Under the pieces are notes generated by a model. The model was not told where the DNA came from. It saw only the letters and a list, made by a program, of their open reading frames with translations, and ran no database searches. A DNA stretch of 27,682 nt, taken from positions 1 to 27,682 of the forward strand of contig CAMBPO010000035.1 of the NCBI GenBank assembly GCA_945869725.1, read 5' to 3'. The DNA is from Klebsiella pneumoniae. Lineage in GTDB: Bacteria > Pseudomonadota > Gammaproteobacteria > Pseudomonadales > Pseudohongiellaceae. Below are positions 1-7,419 of the stretch, in pieces. The position numbers were made by a program, and so were the translations under genes. Position 1 is the stretch's first letter. Each line of letters starts with the position of its first letter.

Positions 1-366
1 GCCAAGACCGGCAACATCACGATTATCTGGAATCATGCATTAACCGAGGTGCTTGGTGATGAGATGGGCGTGACCGGACTGGAAATAACCAGTACAAAAG
101 ATAACAGTACCCAAACATTGACTGTTGATGGTGTGTTTATCGCCATTGGCCATAAACCGAACTCAGATATTTTTGCCGGTCAGCTGGACATGAAGGATGG
201 CTACATCAAAATTCACAGTGGCACCGAAGGCAATGTAACTCAAACCAGTGTGCCTGGTGTGTTTGCTGCAGGCGATATCGCCGATCACATCTATCGTCAG
301 GCCATTACCTCCGCCGGTTTTGGCTGCATGGCCGCGCTGGATGCTGAGAAGTTTCTGGACCAATGA
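1..366 (+). CDS. trxB: Thioredoxin reductase, C-terminal part (cut by window start)
   Basis: This is the last 121 residues of thioredoxin reductase, the cytoplasmic FAD enzyme that passes electrons from NADPH to thioredoxin. The frame is open from base 1 to TGA at 364-366. Visible family signatures are the GHKPNSDIF segment, the GYIKI strand, the PGVFAAGD motif that binds the FAD diphosphate, and the [20 protein letters not shown] helix typical of the TrxB C-terminus. The catalytic CxxC and the NADPH-binding region lie outside the window. aat starts 15 bases downstream on the same strand, so the two may be co-transcribed; trxB near aat and infA is a common gammaproteobacterial arrangement. 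Nothing suggests damage; the gene is only truncated by the window edge. Confidence 0.95.
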   Translation, partial: AKTGNITIIWNHALTEVLGDEMGVTGLEITSTKDNSTQTLTVDGVFIAIGHKPNSDIFAGQLDMKDGYIKIHSGTEGNVTQTSVPGVFAAGDIADHIYRQAITSAGFGCMAALDAEKFLDQ

Positions 367-381
367 GCGACGCCACATAAA

Positions 382-1119
382 ATGCCAGCACCCTATTGGC
401 TGAACCTTGAATCATCGGTATTTCCGGATGTCACTCTGGCTGCACAAGAACCGCCTGGTTTATTGGCCGTGGGCGGCGATCTGAGCACAGAGCGCCTGTT
501 ATCCGCCTACGCCAGTGGCATTTTTCCATGGTTCACGCGCGACTCACCGATCCTGTGGTGGAGTCCGGATCCGCGCATGGTGGTGCGCCCTGCTCAGGTT
601 CATGTATCCGCCAGCATGCGTAAGTTGATTCGTCAGCAAAAATTCAGTAACTCTCCTTTAAAAGTCACGATGGACATGGCATTTGCGGATGTCATACGTT
701 TGTGCGCAGAGCTGCGTGAAAAGCAGGATGGCACCTGGATAACGGCAGAAATGCAATCAGCCTACCTGGCGTTGTTTAAGCAGGGGTATGCGCATTCACT
801 GGAAGTGCGCCAGGATGGCAAATTGCTGGGTGGGCTTTACGGCGTGAGTCTTGGCGGAATGTTTTTTGGTGAGTCCATGTTCAGCACGGCACCCAATGTT
901 TCAAAACTGGCGTTTATTGCCTTGGCTCTGCAGTTGCAACGCTGGGGTTATCATCTCATTGACTGTCAGTTGCCTACCGATCATCTGGCTAGTCTGGGTG
1001 CAACTCCAATGGCCAGAATGGAGTTCATTAATGAGTTAACTGCGGGCATTGCGATCGCTGGGCGCTCAGGCAGATGGCAGTTTGAAGAGGATGTTTTTGC
1101 GTCGCTGTTTTCGGGTTAA
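382..1119 (+). CDS. aat: Leucyl/phenylalanyl-tRNA-protein transferase
   Basis: Aat moves Leu or Phe from charged tRNA onto proteins with N-terminal Lys or Arg, making primary degrons that ClpS delivers to ClpAP. At 245 residues it is close to the family's usual 230-250. Conserved blocks are GIFPWF near residue 48, the WWSPDPR motif, TWITAEMQ in the middle, GGLYGVSLGGMFFGESMFS as the core, and IDCQLPTDHLASLGA near the C-terminus. ATG at 382 is the first start after the trxB stop and fits the family N-terminus. Its pathway partners ClpS and ClpA are encoded just downstream on the opposite strand, so this locus holds tagging, recognition and degradation genes together. The gene often found beside aat in pseudomonads, the arginyl-tRNA transferase-like gene, is absent between aat and infA. 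Confidence 0.96.
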   Translation: MPAPYWLNLESSVFPDVTLAAQEPPGLLAVGGDLSTERLLSAYASGIFPWFTRDSPILWWSPDPRMVVRPAQVHVSASMRKLIRQQKFSNSPLKVTMDMAFADVIRLCAELREKQDGTWITAEMQSAYLALFKQGYAHSLEVRQDGKLLGGLYGVSLGGMFFGESMFSTAPNVSKLAFIALALQLQRWGYHLIDCQLPTDHLASLGATPMARMEFINELTAGIAIAGRSGRWQFEEDVFASLFSG

Positions 1120-1260
1120 GTCGATGGCCAATCATGGCTGATCTTTGCAGAAAGCGTACTTAACGACCTTAAATACGTGCAGGCATCCGCTGCCCTTTGC
1201 CAATCACCGATTAATCAGGCAGAATGCGCGCTTAATTTTCGCAGTGGGATACTCTGTTTA

Positions 1261-1479
1261 ATGTCCAAAGAAGACCAGATTGAAATGGATGGCGAAGTGG
1301 TTGATACCCTTCCCAATACCATGTTCCGTGTGAAGCTGGAAAACGGCCATATCGTTACCGCTCATATCTCCGGCAAAATGCGTAAGAATTATATTCGTAT
1401 TCTGACGGGTGATATAGTCAAGGTAGAACTGACGCCGTATGACCTCACCAAAGGCCGCATTACCTACCGCGCTCGTTAA
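1261..1479 (+). CDS. infA: Translation initiation factor IF-1
   Basis: IF-1 binds the 30S ribosomal A site during initiation. The protein is exactly 72 residues, the standard length, and is almost all one S1/OB-fold domain. Recognisable segments are MSKEDQIEM at the start, [14 protein letters not shown], and the highly conserved [17 protein letters not shown] followed by [13 protein letters not shown]. The frame stays open upstream to 1177, but ATG at 1261 gives the universal IF-1 N-terminus, so I chose it. Only a loose GGGA lies ahead of the ATG, with a long spacing. The 141 bases between aat and infA carry no gene or tRNA. infA converges on clpA, with two hairpins in the junction. Confidence 0.97.
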   Translation: MSKEDQIEMDGEVVDTLPNTMFRVKLENGHIVTAHISGKMRKNYIRILTGDIVKVELTPYDLTKGRITYRAR

Positions 1480-1532
1480 GCGCGGCAGGACTTAGGACTT
1501 CGGCCGACGTTGGCTCAGCTGTGTGCTGAGCT
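1467..1532. other. Two hairpins in the infA/clpA convergent junction
   Basis: A perfect 7-bp inverted repeat, CCGCGCT-cgtta-AGCGCGG (1467-1485), straddles the infA stop codon. A second, GCTCAGC-tgtgt-GCTGAGC (1513-1531), overlaps the clpA stop at 1515-1517. Neither is followed by a T-tract on either strand, so they are not classic intrinsic terminators. They may still slow polymerase or protect the 3' ends of the two converging transcripts. Confidence 0.45.
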
Positions 1533-3806
1533 AATCTCCTTGCCCTCAGACTTTTTCTGTTTGCTGCGCATCTCCAGTTTTACCTCGTCATTCAGAATTG
1601 AAACCAGTACTTCCCCGCCTTCACTCAGGCTGCCAAACAGAATTTCTTCCGCAAGCGCTTTTTTGAGCTTTTCCTGAATCAGGCGCGCCATGGGTCTTGC
1701 ACCCATCAGCGGACTGTAACCATGTTCCGCAAACCACTCGCGAGCAGACTCGTCCACATCAAGAGTGACCTTTTTGTTGTCCAGCTGTACCTGCAATTCC
1801 ACCAGGAATTTGTCGACCACTGTTCTGATCGTTGCGGGACCAAGGGGCCCAAATTGCACGATGGCATCAAGACGGTTGCGAAATTCCGGGCTGAAACTGC
1901 GCTTGATGACTTCCATGCCATCGCTGCTGTGATCCTGATGGGTGAATCCAATGCTGGCGCGTGACATTTCCTGGGCGCCGGCGTTAGTCGTCATGATCAG
2001 AATGACATTGCGGAAATCAGCTTTGCGGCCATTGTTATCAGTGAGCGCACCGTGATCCATTACCTGCAGTAAGAGGTTAAAAACATCCGGATGCGCTTTT
2101 TCAATTTCATCCAGCAGCAAAACACAATGTGGATGTTTGCTGACTGCTTCAGTCAACAGTCCGCCCTGATCAAAACCGACATAACCCGGTGGCGCACCAA
2201 TCAAACGCGAAACCGTGTGTCGTTCCATGTATTCGGACATATCAAAGCGCAGAAGTTCTATGCCCATGATACGCGCCAGCTGGCGGCTGACTTCGGTTTT
2301 GCCAACACCCGTGGGGCCGGAGAACAGGTAAGAGCCGATCGGCTTGTCAGGATTGCCAAGGCCCGCGCGCGACAGCTTAATCGCGGTAGCGAGTGAACTT
2401 ATGGCTTCATCCTGCCCAAACACCACCATTTTCAGATTGGTTTCCAATGATCGGAGGGATTGAACGTCTGAGGTGGAGACGTGTTGTGGTGGAATTCGGG
2501 CAATGGCTGCCACAACCCTTTCCACGTCTGCCGCCTGAATCAGTTTTTTGCGTTTGCTTTCCGGTTGCAACCGCTGCCATGCGCCGGCCTCATCAATGAC
2601 ATCTATAGCTTTGTCAGGCATAAATCGATCATTGATGTACTTGCCGGCCAGTTCAGATGCTGCTCGCAATGCGCTGTCGCTATAACGCAACTCGTGATGT
2701 TCTTCAAAGCGCGACTTCAGACCTTTCAGAATTTTGTACGTGGTTTCCACATCAGGTTCTTCGACATCAATTTTCTGGAATCGCCGTGATAACGCGCGAT
2801 CCTTTTCAAAAATTCCCCGATACTCCTGGTAGGTGGTGGAGCCTACACAGCGTAGTTCACCCGTTGTCAGAACAGGCTTGAGCAGATTGGAGGCGTCCAT
2901 GACGCCGCCTGACGCAGCACCAGCACCAATGATGGTGTGGATCTCATCAATAAACAAAATCGACTTCGGATTCTTTTTTAATTCGCCCAGCAAATTTTTT
3001 AAGCGCTTTTCAAAATCGCCACGATATTTGGTGCCTGCCAGCAGTGCCCCAAGATCCAGCGAATAGATAATATTGTCCTTCAACACATCAGGCACCTGAT
3101 GTTCTTCTATCATGCGTGCCAAGCCTTCAATCACTGCAGTTTTACCGACACCGGATTCGCCTGTCAGCAAAGGGTTATTTTTTCGTCGACGGCATAACAC
3201 CTGAATAACCCGCAGCACTTCCTTTTCACGACCGATAAGCGGATCGATTTTGCCTTGACGCGCCAGTTCGTTCAGGTTGGTCGCATAACTTTCCAGTGCG
3301 CTGGCAGTGCTTGCGCTTTCTTCATCGCGATTTTCCTGACCGGTTGATTCGGGGCGCGCGTCATTACTCTGCTGACGGCTGATCCCGTGGCTGATGTAAT
3401 TCACGATATCCAGTCGCGCGATGTCTTGCTGACTCAGCAGATAAACGGCCTGGCTTTCCTGTTCACTGAAGATGGCGACCAGCACATTTGCGCCGGTCAC
3501 TTCCTGCCGGCCTGATGACTGCACATGAAAAACCGCGCGTTGTAACACGCGTTGGAAGCCAAGTGTAGGCTGAGTATCGCGATCAGTTTCTTGCTCGGGA
3601 ACGATGGGTGTTGTTGCATCAATGTAATCATGTAATCCGGCACGCAGTCGTACCGGATTGGCGCCACAATTGAGTAACACATCAAGCGCGACTTGATTGT
3701 CCAGCAGCGCCAGCAGCAAGTGCTCTACTGTCATGTATTCATGACGCTTTTCTCTGGCAGTGCCAAACGCTGAACTCAGCGTCAATTCCAAATCCCGGCT
3801 CAACAT
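1515..3806 (-). CDS. clpA: ATP-dependent Clp protease ATP-binding subunit ClpA
   Basis: ClpA is the hexameric AAA+ unfoldase that feeds substrates into ClpP in the cytoplasm. At 763 residues it matches the usual size of about 758. The order is a Clp-N domain (about 1-145, the ClpS docking site), an acidic low-complexity linker (about 145-170), AAA-1 with Walker A GESGVGKT (216-223) and Walker B LFIDE (284-288), then AAA-2 with Walker A GPTGVGKT (497-504) and Walker B LLLDE (563-567). The ClpP-docking tripeptide is IGF (619-621) rather than the enteric IGL. The start has an excellent ribosome site, GGAGG eight bases upstream of the ATG. clpS lies 125 bases upstream on the same strand, as in most gammaproteobacteria. 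clpP is not in the window. Confidence 0.98.
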   Translation of the reverse strand: MLSRDLELTLSSAFGTAREKRHEYMTVEHLLLALLDNQVALDVLLNCGANPVRLRAGLHDYIDATTPIVPEQETDRDTQPTLGFQRVLQRAVFHVQSSGRQEVTGANVLVAIFSEQESQAVYLLSQQDIARLDIVNYISHGISRQQSNDARPESTGQENRDEESASTASALESYATNLNELARQGKIDPLIGREKEVLRVIQVLCRRRKNNPLLTGESGVGKTAVIEGLARMIEEHQVPDVLKDNIIYSLDLGALLAGTKYRGDFEKRLKNLLGELKKNPKSILFIDEIHTIIGAGAASGGVMDASNLLKPVLTTGELRCVGSTTYQEYRGIFEKDRALSRRFQKIDVEEPDVETTYKILKGLKSRFEEHHELRYSDSALRAASELAGKYINDRFMPDKAIDVIDEAGAWQRLQPESKRKKLIQAADVERVVAAIARIPPQHVSTSDVQSLRSLETNLKMVVFGQDEAISSLATAIKLSRAGLGNPDKPIGSYLFSGPTGVGKTEVSRQLARIMGIELLRFDMSEYMERHTVSRLIGAPPGYVGFDQGGLLTEAVSKHPHCVLLLDEIEKAHPDVFNLLLQVMDHGALTDNNGRKADFRNVILIMTTNAGAQEMSRASIGFTHQDHSSDGMEVIKRSFSPEFRNRLDAIVQFGPLGPATIRTVVDKFLVELQVQLDNKKVTLDVDESAREWFAEHGYSPLMGARPMARLIQEKLKKALAEEILFGSLSEGGEVLVSILNDEVKLEMRSKQKKSEGKEISSAHS

Positions 3807-3931
3807 ACGTTAACCCTCCTCACAGTTTGCAGCGCCTTTAACAACAAGCAACTGCACAAGGTACTTACTGGATACAACATGAATACTACAGTAGCGCACT
3901 TAGGCTCCGATAAACCAATCATCATTGTGGT

Positions 3932-4282
3932 TCACGTATCTATTTCTAGGTCACACAATAATGGCTGATGATTTTCACGCGAAAACTCGTTGACTTGCTG
4001 CACCTTGGTTTCCGCAACATCGCGACTGAAAACACCACAAACGGCTCTGCCCTCGGTATGTACTTTCAGCATGACACGAGTAGCTGTTTCAGATGTGAGG
4101 TGAAAAAAATTGATCAGCACGCTAACAACAAACTCCATGGGTGTGTAGTCGTCATTCATCAATATCACTTTGTACATAGGTGGTTTGGCCAATTGTGGTC
4201 TTGTCAGTTCTGCGGCCAATCCCTGATTTCCGTCAGGGTGGTTATCAGCTTCCCTTGGGGACTGCAAGCGAATATCTGACAT
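3932..4282 (-). CDS. clpS: ATP-dependent Clp protease adaptor ClpS
   Basis: ClpS is the N-recognin that binds Leu/Phe/Trp/Tyr N-termini and docks on the ClpA N-domain. The diagnostic core is [19 protein letters not shown], followed by the conserved [13 protein letters not shown] segment and a C-terminal [12 protein letters not shown] and TPMEFV line the degron pocket. I place the start at ATG 4280-4282 (116 residues), because a GAGGG lies ten bases upstream and this gives a normal-length N-terminal extension. The frame also reaches an ATG at 4357 (141 residues), which has a poorer ribosome site and would add an atypical leader. The gene is divergent from cspD and upstream of clpA, and probably shares a transcript with clpA. 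Confidence 0.94.
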   Translation of the reverse strand: MSDIRLQSPREADNHPDGNQGLAAELTRPQLAKPPMYKVILMNDDYTPMEFVVSVLINFFHLTSETATRVMLKVHTEGRAVCGVFSRDVAETKVQQVNEFSRENHQPLLCDLEIDT

Positions 4283-4402
4283 GATCGGTTTACCCTCTGT
4301 GACAAAACTACCAGCACTCACAAGATCGGTTTGTGTATCCGTTTCTTTCAGTAACATATTGGTGCTAATGCCTTTTCTTCAAGTGAATTAAATGCGGATT
4401 TT

Positions 4403-4432
4403 AGTCTAATGCCTTATGACAGAGTGTTGCAA
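4403..4432 (-). promoter_or_regulatory. Candidate clpS-clpA promoter
   Basis: Reading the minus strand, TTGCAA (4432-4427) is followed after 18 bases by TAGACT (4408-4403), four of six matches to each sigma-70 hexamer. The -35 box is palindromic and is also the best -35 for the divergent cspD promoter. This is a pattern-based guess; no start site is known. Confidence 0.3.
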
Positions 4433-4455
4433 ACAGTCAAAAATGATGAATAATA
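4427..4455 (+). promoter_or_regulatory. Candidate cspD promoter
   Basis: TTGCAA (4427-4432) and AATAAT (4450-4455) are separated by exactly 17 bases, matching sigma-70 consensus at four and five of six positions. Transcription from here would give a leader of roughly 100 bases before cspD. The leader contains a GGATCA/TGATCC inverted repeat at 4486-4513. Confidence 0.42.
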
Positions 4456-4560
4456 CCGAGATAAAAGGAAAGAAATTCAAGTTAAGGATCAACACTCAGG
4501 GTCAAAATGATCCAGCGTGTAACAATTAAAATAAAACTATACGTGCAACGGAGTAATAAG

Positions 4561-4779
4561 ATGGCTACGGGACAAGTAAAGTGGTTCAACAATGCCAAGG
4601 GTTTTGGATTTATCCTTCCTGACGATGGCGGTGATGATTTGTTTGCACACTACTCTGCAATCGGTATGGATGGCTACAAGACATTAAAGGCTGGGCAGGC
4701 CGTCACCTTTGAGACGATTGAAGGCCCCAAGGGTCTGCATGCAACAAACATCAAAGCATCGGGTCAACCGCAAGCCTGA
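4561..4779 (+). CDS. cspD: Cold-shock domain protein, CspD type
   Basis: This 72-residue protein is a single cold-shock domain that binds single-stranded nucleic acid. It has the expected [15 protein letters not shown] opening, with RNP1 as KGFGFI, and RNP2 as DLFAHYSAI. The C-terminal half has the usual GQAVTFE strand. ATG 4561 is chosen over an open in-frame ATG at 4507, because GGAG lies about nine bases before it and [10 protein letters not shown] is the standard start. I call it CspD rather than another Csp because of its place next to clpS-clpA, where cspD sits in enterics and pseudomonads; in E. coli CspD is a stationary-phase replication inhibitor. The sequence alone cannot separate CspD from other cold-shock paralogues with certainty. 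Confidence 0.88.
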   Translation: MATGQVKWFNNAKGFGFILPDDGGDDLFAHYSAIGMDGYKTLKAGQAVTFETIEGPKGLHATNIKASGQPQA

Positions 4780-4785
4780 TTATGC

Positions 4786-4814
4786 GGCGGGAGTTCTGAT
4801 TCCGGGCTCCCGCC
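4786..4814 (+). terminator. GC-rich hairpin after cspD, no T-tract
   Basis: GGCGGGAG (4786-4793) and CTCCCGCC (4807-4814) form a perfect 8-bp GC-rich stem with a 13-base loop, six bases after the cspD stop. No U-run follows, so it may be a transcript-stabilising hairpin or a weak terminator rather than a classic intrinsic one. Confidence 0.4.
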
Positions 4815-4830
4815 TCAAAGCATCTGCCAC

Positions 4831-4858
4831 TCGTCACATCCCGCCTTTCAGTTATACT
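4831..4858 (+). promoter_or_regulatory. Candidate rluE promoter set for a leaderless transcript
   Basis: TATACT (4853-4858) matches five of six -10 positions and has TCGTCA (4831-4836, four of six) 16 bases upstream. The expected transcription start, about seven bases after the -10 box, falls on or next to the A of the rluE ATG at 4866. Confidence 0.4.
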
Positions 4859-4865
4859 GCGTCGC

Positions 4866-5450
4866 ATGCCGCAACTCATATTATTCAACAAACCATACAA
4901 TGTGTTATCACAGTTCTCTGGCGCTGAGCCCGAGCACACGCTGTCAAAATTTATAACCCTGCCTGATGTTTACCCTGCCGGACGACTGGACAAAGATTCC
5001 GAGGGATTGCTGCTACTCACCGATTGTGGAGAGACACAGGCAAGGATCAGCGACCCGGCATTTAAAATGCATAAGACCTATTGGGCTCAGGTCGAAGGTG
5101 CGCTCAGCGATGAGGCACTTGCACAACTGCGCAACGGGCTAATACTCAATGACGGCCCGACCCGCCCGGCGCAAGCAGACAGAATTAGCGCACCCGTGCT
5201 GTGGGATCGATTCCCGCCGATCCGCCTTCGCAGACATATTCCTACTAGCTGGCTGGCGCTTACCATTGCTGAAGGTCGCAATCGCCAGGTACGACGCATG
5301 ACCGCAGCCACCGGTTTTCCGACACTGCGTTTGATACGTTATCAGATTGGTGATTGGACCATTGATGGCTTGATGCCTGGTGAGTGGCGTCAGTTATCAC
5401 TCCCTGATCGTTGGTGGCGAGAGCCTTCTGTCAAGCTTGCCCGGATTTAG
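4866..5450 (+). CDS. rluE: 23S rRNA pseudouridine synthase RluE
   Basis: RluE converts U2457 of 23S rRNA (E. coli numbering) to pseudouridine. The 194-residue protein is of the RsuA/RluB/E/F family. It opens with [11 protein letters not shown], has the catalytic motif [14 protein letters not shown] with D42 as the catalytic aspartate, then KTYWAQVEG, and the C-terminal [23 protein letters not shown]. There is no N-terminal S4 domain, as in RluE of E. coli. ATG 4866 is the only sensible start, since the first catalytic-fold strand begins four residues later. No Shine-Dalgarno sequence is visible before it. The 3' end overlaps the end of moaE on the other strand by 20 bases. Confidence 0.93.
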   Translation: MPQLILFNKPYNVLSQFSGAEPEHTLSKFITLPDVYPAGRLDKDSEGLLLLTDCGETQARISDPAFKMHKTYWAQVEGALSDEALAQLRNGLILNDGPTRPAQADRISAPVLWDRFPPIRLRRHIPTSWLALTIAEGRNRQVRRMTAATGFPTLRLIRYQIGDWTIDGLMPGEWRQLSLPDRWWREPSVKLARI

Positions 5451-5934
5451 ACCAGCGTTCAGCGGCACGATAGTCTGATTCACGACTGGCAACCCACTCA
5501 CTGTGATTGCCAGCAATCTGTTTTTTCCAGAATGGAGCAGATGTCTTCAGATAATCCATGATGAACTCAGCCGCTTCGAATGCAGCGGAGCGATGCGCAC
5601 TGGTGGTAATGACCAGCACAATCTGATCTGCAGGTGCCAGCGTCCCAACCCTGTGGATGACTCGGATAAACTGCAGTGGCCAGCGCGCCAGCGCTTGCTC
5701 AGCGATCCGGAACAGCGCCTGTTCAGTCATGCCGGGATAATGTTCAAGGGTTAATGTTTGTTGCTCTGGCGTTTGCCCGCCACCTTGAGCAATATCCCGT
5801 ACCAGGCCGGAAAAGCAGACAATGGCGCCCGGGTTGGCAGAATGCTGCCGTGCACTGTTATATTCGGCGGCAAGATCAAAATCTTCGGTTTGCACACTGA
5901 TACGCGTGTGCTGCTGCACGCTCGCTCCGCTCAT
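5431..5934 (-). CDS. moaE: Molybdopterin synthase catalytic subunit MoaE
   Basis: MoaE, with thiocarboxylated MoaD, inserts the two dithiolene sulfurs into cyclic pyranopterin monophosphate to make molybdopterin. The 167-residue protein has the family core: [34 protein letters not shown] and [29 protein letters not shown]130 and K137 correspond in spacing to the active-site lysines 119 and 126 of the E. coli enzyme. The last gene of a moaC-moaD-moaE operon, it starts 47 bases after moaD. A GGAAAG-like ribosome site lies just upstream. Its tail overlaps rluE by 20 bases in antisense. Confidence 0.96.
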   Translation of the reverse strand: MSGASVQQHTRISVQTEDFDLAAEYNSARQHSANPGAIVCFSGLVRDIAQGGGQTPEQQTLTLEHYPGMTEQALFRIAEQALARWPLQFIRVIHRVGTLAPADQIVLVITTSAHRSAAFEAAEFIMDYLKTSAPFWKKQIAGNHSEWVASRESDYRAAERWSKSGQA

Positions 5935-5981
5935 AAGACTTTCCGGGTCAACAACATTTGTTTGGTCCGTTGCATGGTTTA

Positions 5982-6233
5982 TCAGCCTCCGGTCATCGGC
6001 GGGAAAAAAGCAACTTCCTCACTACCCAGCAGCCGTGTTGAGCGATCAGCGACACTCTGATTGACAGCGATCAGTACCTGTGAGGCATCCAGTAGCAATT
6101 GCCACACATGTCCCCGCGTCGCCAGCATCTCTGTGAGTTCGGCTACAGTGCTGATGTTATCTGGTAGGTGAATCTGCTCGGAGGCCTTGCCCAGTGTTTC
6201 ACGGACACTGGCAAAATATTGAATAGTCAGCAT
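5982..6233 (-). CDS. moaD: Molybdopterin synthase sulfur carrier subunit MoaD
   Basis: MoaD is the small ubiquitin-like sulfur carrier of molybdopterin synthase. The protein has 83 residues, a normal length, and ends in the required EVAFFPPMTGG, whose terminal Gly-Gly is adenylylated and thiocarboxylated (by MoeB and a sulfur donor, not encoded here). It begins MLTIQYFASVRE, like other MoaD proteins. It lies five bases after moaC and 47 bases before moaE on the same strand, so the three are almost certainly one transcript and MoaD/MoaE form the working complex. Confidence 0.95.
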   Translation of the reverse strand: MLTIQYFASVRETLGKASEQIHLPDNISTVAELTEMLATRGHVWQLLLDASQVLIAVNQSVADRSTRLLGSEEVAFFPPMTGG

Positions 6234-6238
6234 GTTAT

Positions 6239-6715
6239 TCAGTTGCCTCTAAAATAACCGGATTTGCCACCGGATTTCTCCAGTACGCGTATGTTGCTGA
6301 TAACCATGGCCCGATCTACCGCCTTGCACATGTCATAAATGGTCAACGCAGCGACGGATGCTGCCGTCAGAGCTTCCATTTCTACGCCGGTTTTTCCGTC
6401 TACCGCGCATGTTGCGCTGATCAGTACTCTGTGCCTTGTGACATCCATCTCAAAATCAACACTGACGCGGGTCAACATTAATGGGTGGCACAACGGGATC
6501 AGGTCAGAACACTTTTTGGCTGCCTGAATCCCCGCTATCCGGGCAACCGCCAGCACGTCGCCTTTTTTGTGAGCGCCGTCAGTAATTAATGTGAACGTCT
6601 CAGGCAACATGCTCACTTCTGCTGCTGCCGTTGCAACACGTGCTGTGACGGCCTTGTCACCAATATCCACCATGCGGGCACTGCCACGCTCATCCAGATG
6701 CGTCAACTGCGACAT
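6239..6715 (-). CDS. moaC: Cyclic pyranopterin monophosphate synthase MoaC
   Basis: MoaC converts the product of MoaA, 3',8-cyclo-7,8-dihydro-GTP, into cyclic pyranopterin monophosphate, the substrate of MoaD/MoaE. At 158 residues it matches the family (about 160). It shows [12 protein letters not shown] near the N-terminus, [18 protein letters not shown], the DLIPLCHPL motif, and [28 protein letters not shown] with D128 and K131 of the active site, ending in [16 protein letters not shown] stands about seven bases before the ATG. It heads the moaCDE operon. moaA, moaB and molybdate transport genes are absent from the window, so the first pathway step must be encoded elsewhere. I saw no convincing Moco riboswitch in the 191 bases before it. 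Confidence 0.97.
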   Translation of the reverse strand: MSQLTHLDERGSARMVDIGDKAVTARVATAAAEVSMLPETFTLITDGAHKKGDVLAVARIAGIQAAKKCSDLIPLCHPLMLTRVSVDFEMDVTRHRVLISATCAVDGKTGVEMEALTAASVAALTIYDMCKAVDRAMVISNIRVLEKSGGKSGYFRGN

Positions 6716-6906
6716 ACTGACTCCAATTTTGATTCTTGCTGCCTTGCGGCGTCTTGTCTGCCGTGCATTATGACTCTAATTGCGGTTTAAGTGGAGGCAC
6801 TTGCAGGCGATTTCCGTTAAACTTGCCACCCGCAGTGAATTGTAAATCCGGAGCGTGTGTTGTCCCCGCGCTGCGATTCCATGAACCCTTGAGAATCTGA
6901 ACAGCG

Positions 6907-7395
6907 ATGTCCTGGTATCCCCATACAACAGTAGCCGTTGTGGTTGAACAACAGTCTGTTACCGGAGTTGAGCAGTTCGCTGATACTCCTGTGGCGCAAC
7001 GACGATTTCTGATGGTCGAAGAGAAAGTGCACGGGCAGCATGTGTTTAATCAGCCAGCCGGGCATCTGGAGCCAGGTGAAACCCTGCTGCAAGGCGCTGT
7101 CCGGGAAGCGTTGGAAGAAACGGCCTGGCTGGTTGAGCCAACAGCCTTTCTGGGCTTGTACCAGTATATTTCTCCAGAAAACAATGAATGTTATCTACGC
7201 AGTTGTTTTGTGGCAAAGGCGCTGTTTTTTGATGCACAGCGGCACCTCGACAGTGACATTGTTGCAACACACTGGATGACGCTTGACGAAATTTCCGCGC
7301 GCAGTTCGCAGCTTCGCAGTCCGGTTGTGTTGCAGGTTTTGCATGATTACTGCCATGGTCAACAGTTCCCGTTGTCTGTTCTCAAGACGCTTTAA
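6907..7395 (+). CDS. nudJ: Nudix hydrolase, NudJ-like phosphatase
   Basis: The 162-residue protein is a Nudix hydrolase. NudJ enzymes remove phosphate from thiamine pyrophosphate intermediates and nucleoside di- and triphosphates. It starts SWYPHTTVAVVV and has the AGHLEPGETLLQGAVREALEE box typical of NudJ. In the box G52-x5-E58-x7-R66-E67-x2-E70-E71, the metal-binding glutamates are all present, but the glycine that normally follows E-E-T is alanine (A73). The stretch between the first strand and RRFLMVEEKV is longer than in E. coli NudJ by roughly 17 residues. The position directly before mnmA and hflD-purB matches the order in E. coli and supports the NudJ name. Substrate range cannot be read from sequence. 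Confidence 0.88.
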   Translation: MSWYPHTTVAVVVEQQSVTGVEQFADTPVAQRRFLMVEEKVHGQHVFNQPAGHLEPGETLLQGAVREALEETAWLVEPTAFLGLYQYISPENNECYLRSCFVAKALFFDAQRHLDSDIVATHWMTLDEISARSSQLRSPVVLQVLHDYCHGQQFPLSVLKTL

Positions 7396-7419
7396 CACTC
7401 TTACTCTTGTGACTGGTAA

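Noticed and set aside
1145..1174. TTGCAG and TTAAAT as an infA promoter
   Set aside because: The -35 match is only three of six with an 18-base spacer, no better than chance.
1120..1260. Possible tRNA-Ser between aat and infA, as found near infA in enterics
   Set aside because: No cloverleaf, T-loop sequence or CCA end is visible on either strand.
6789..6802. AAGTG-GAGG-CACTT hairpin between moaC and nudJ
   Set aside because: A 5-bp stem far from any start codon, without a T-tract and with no sign of a role.
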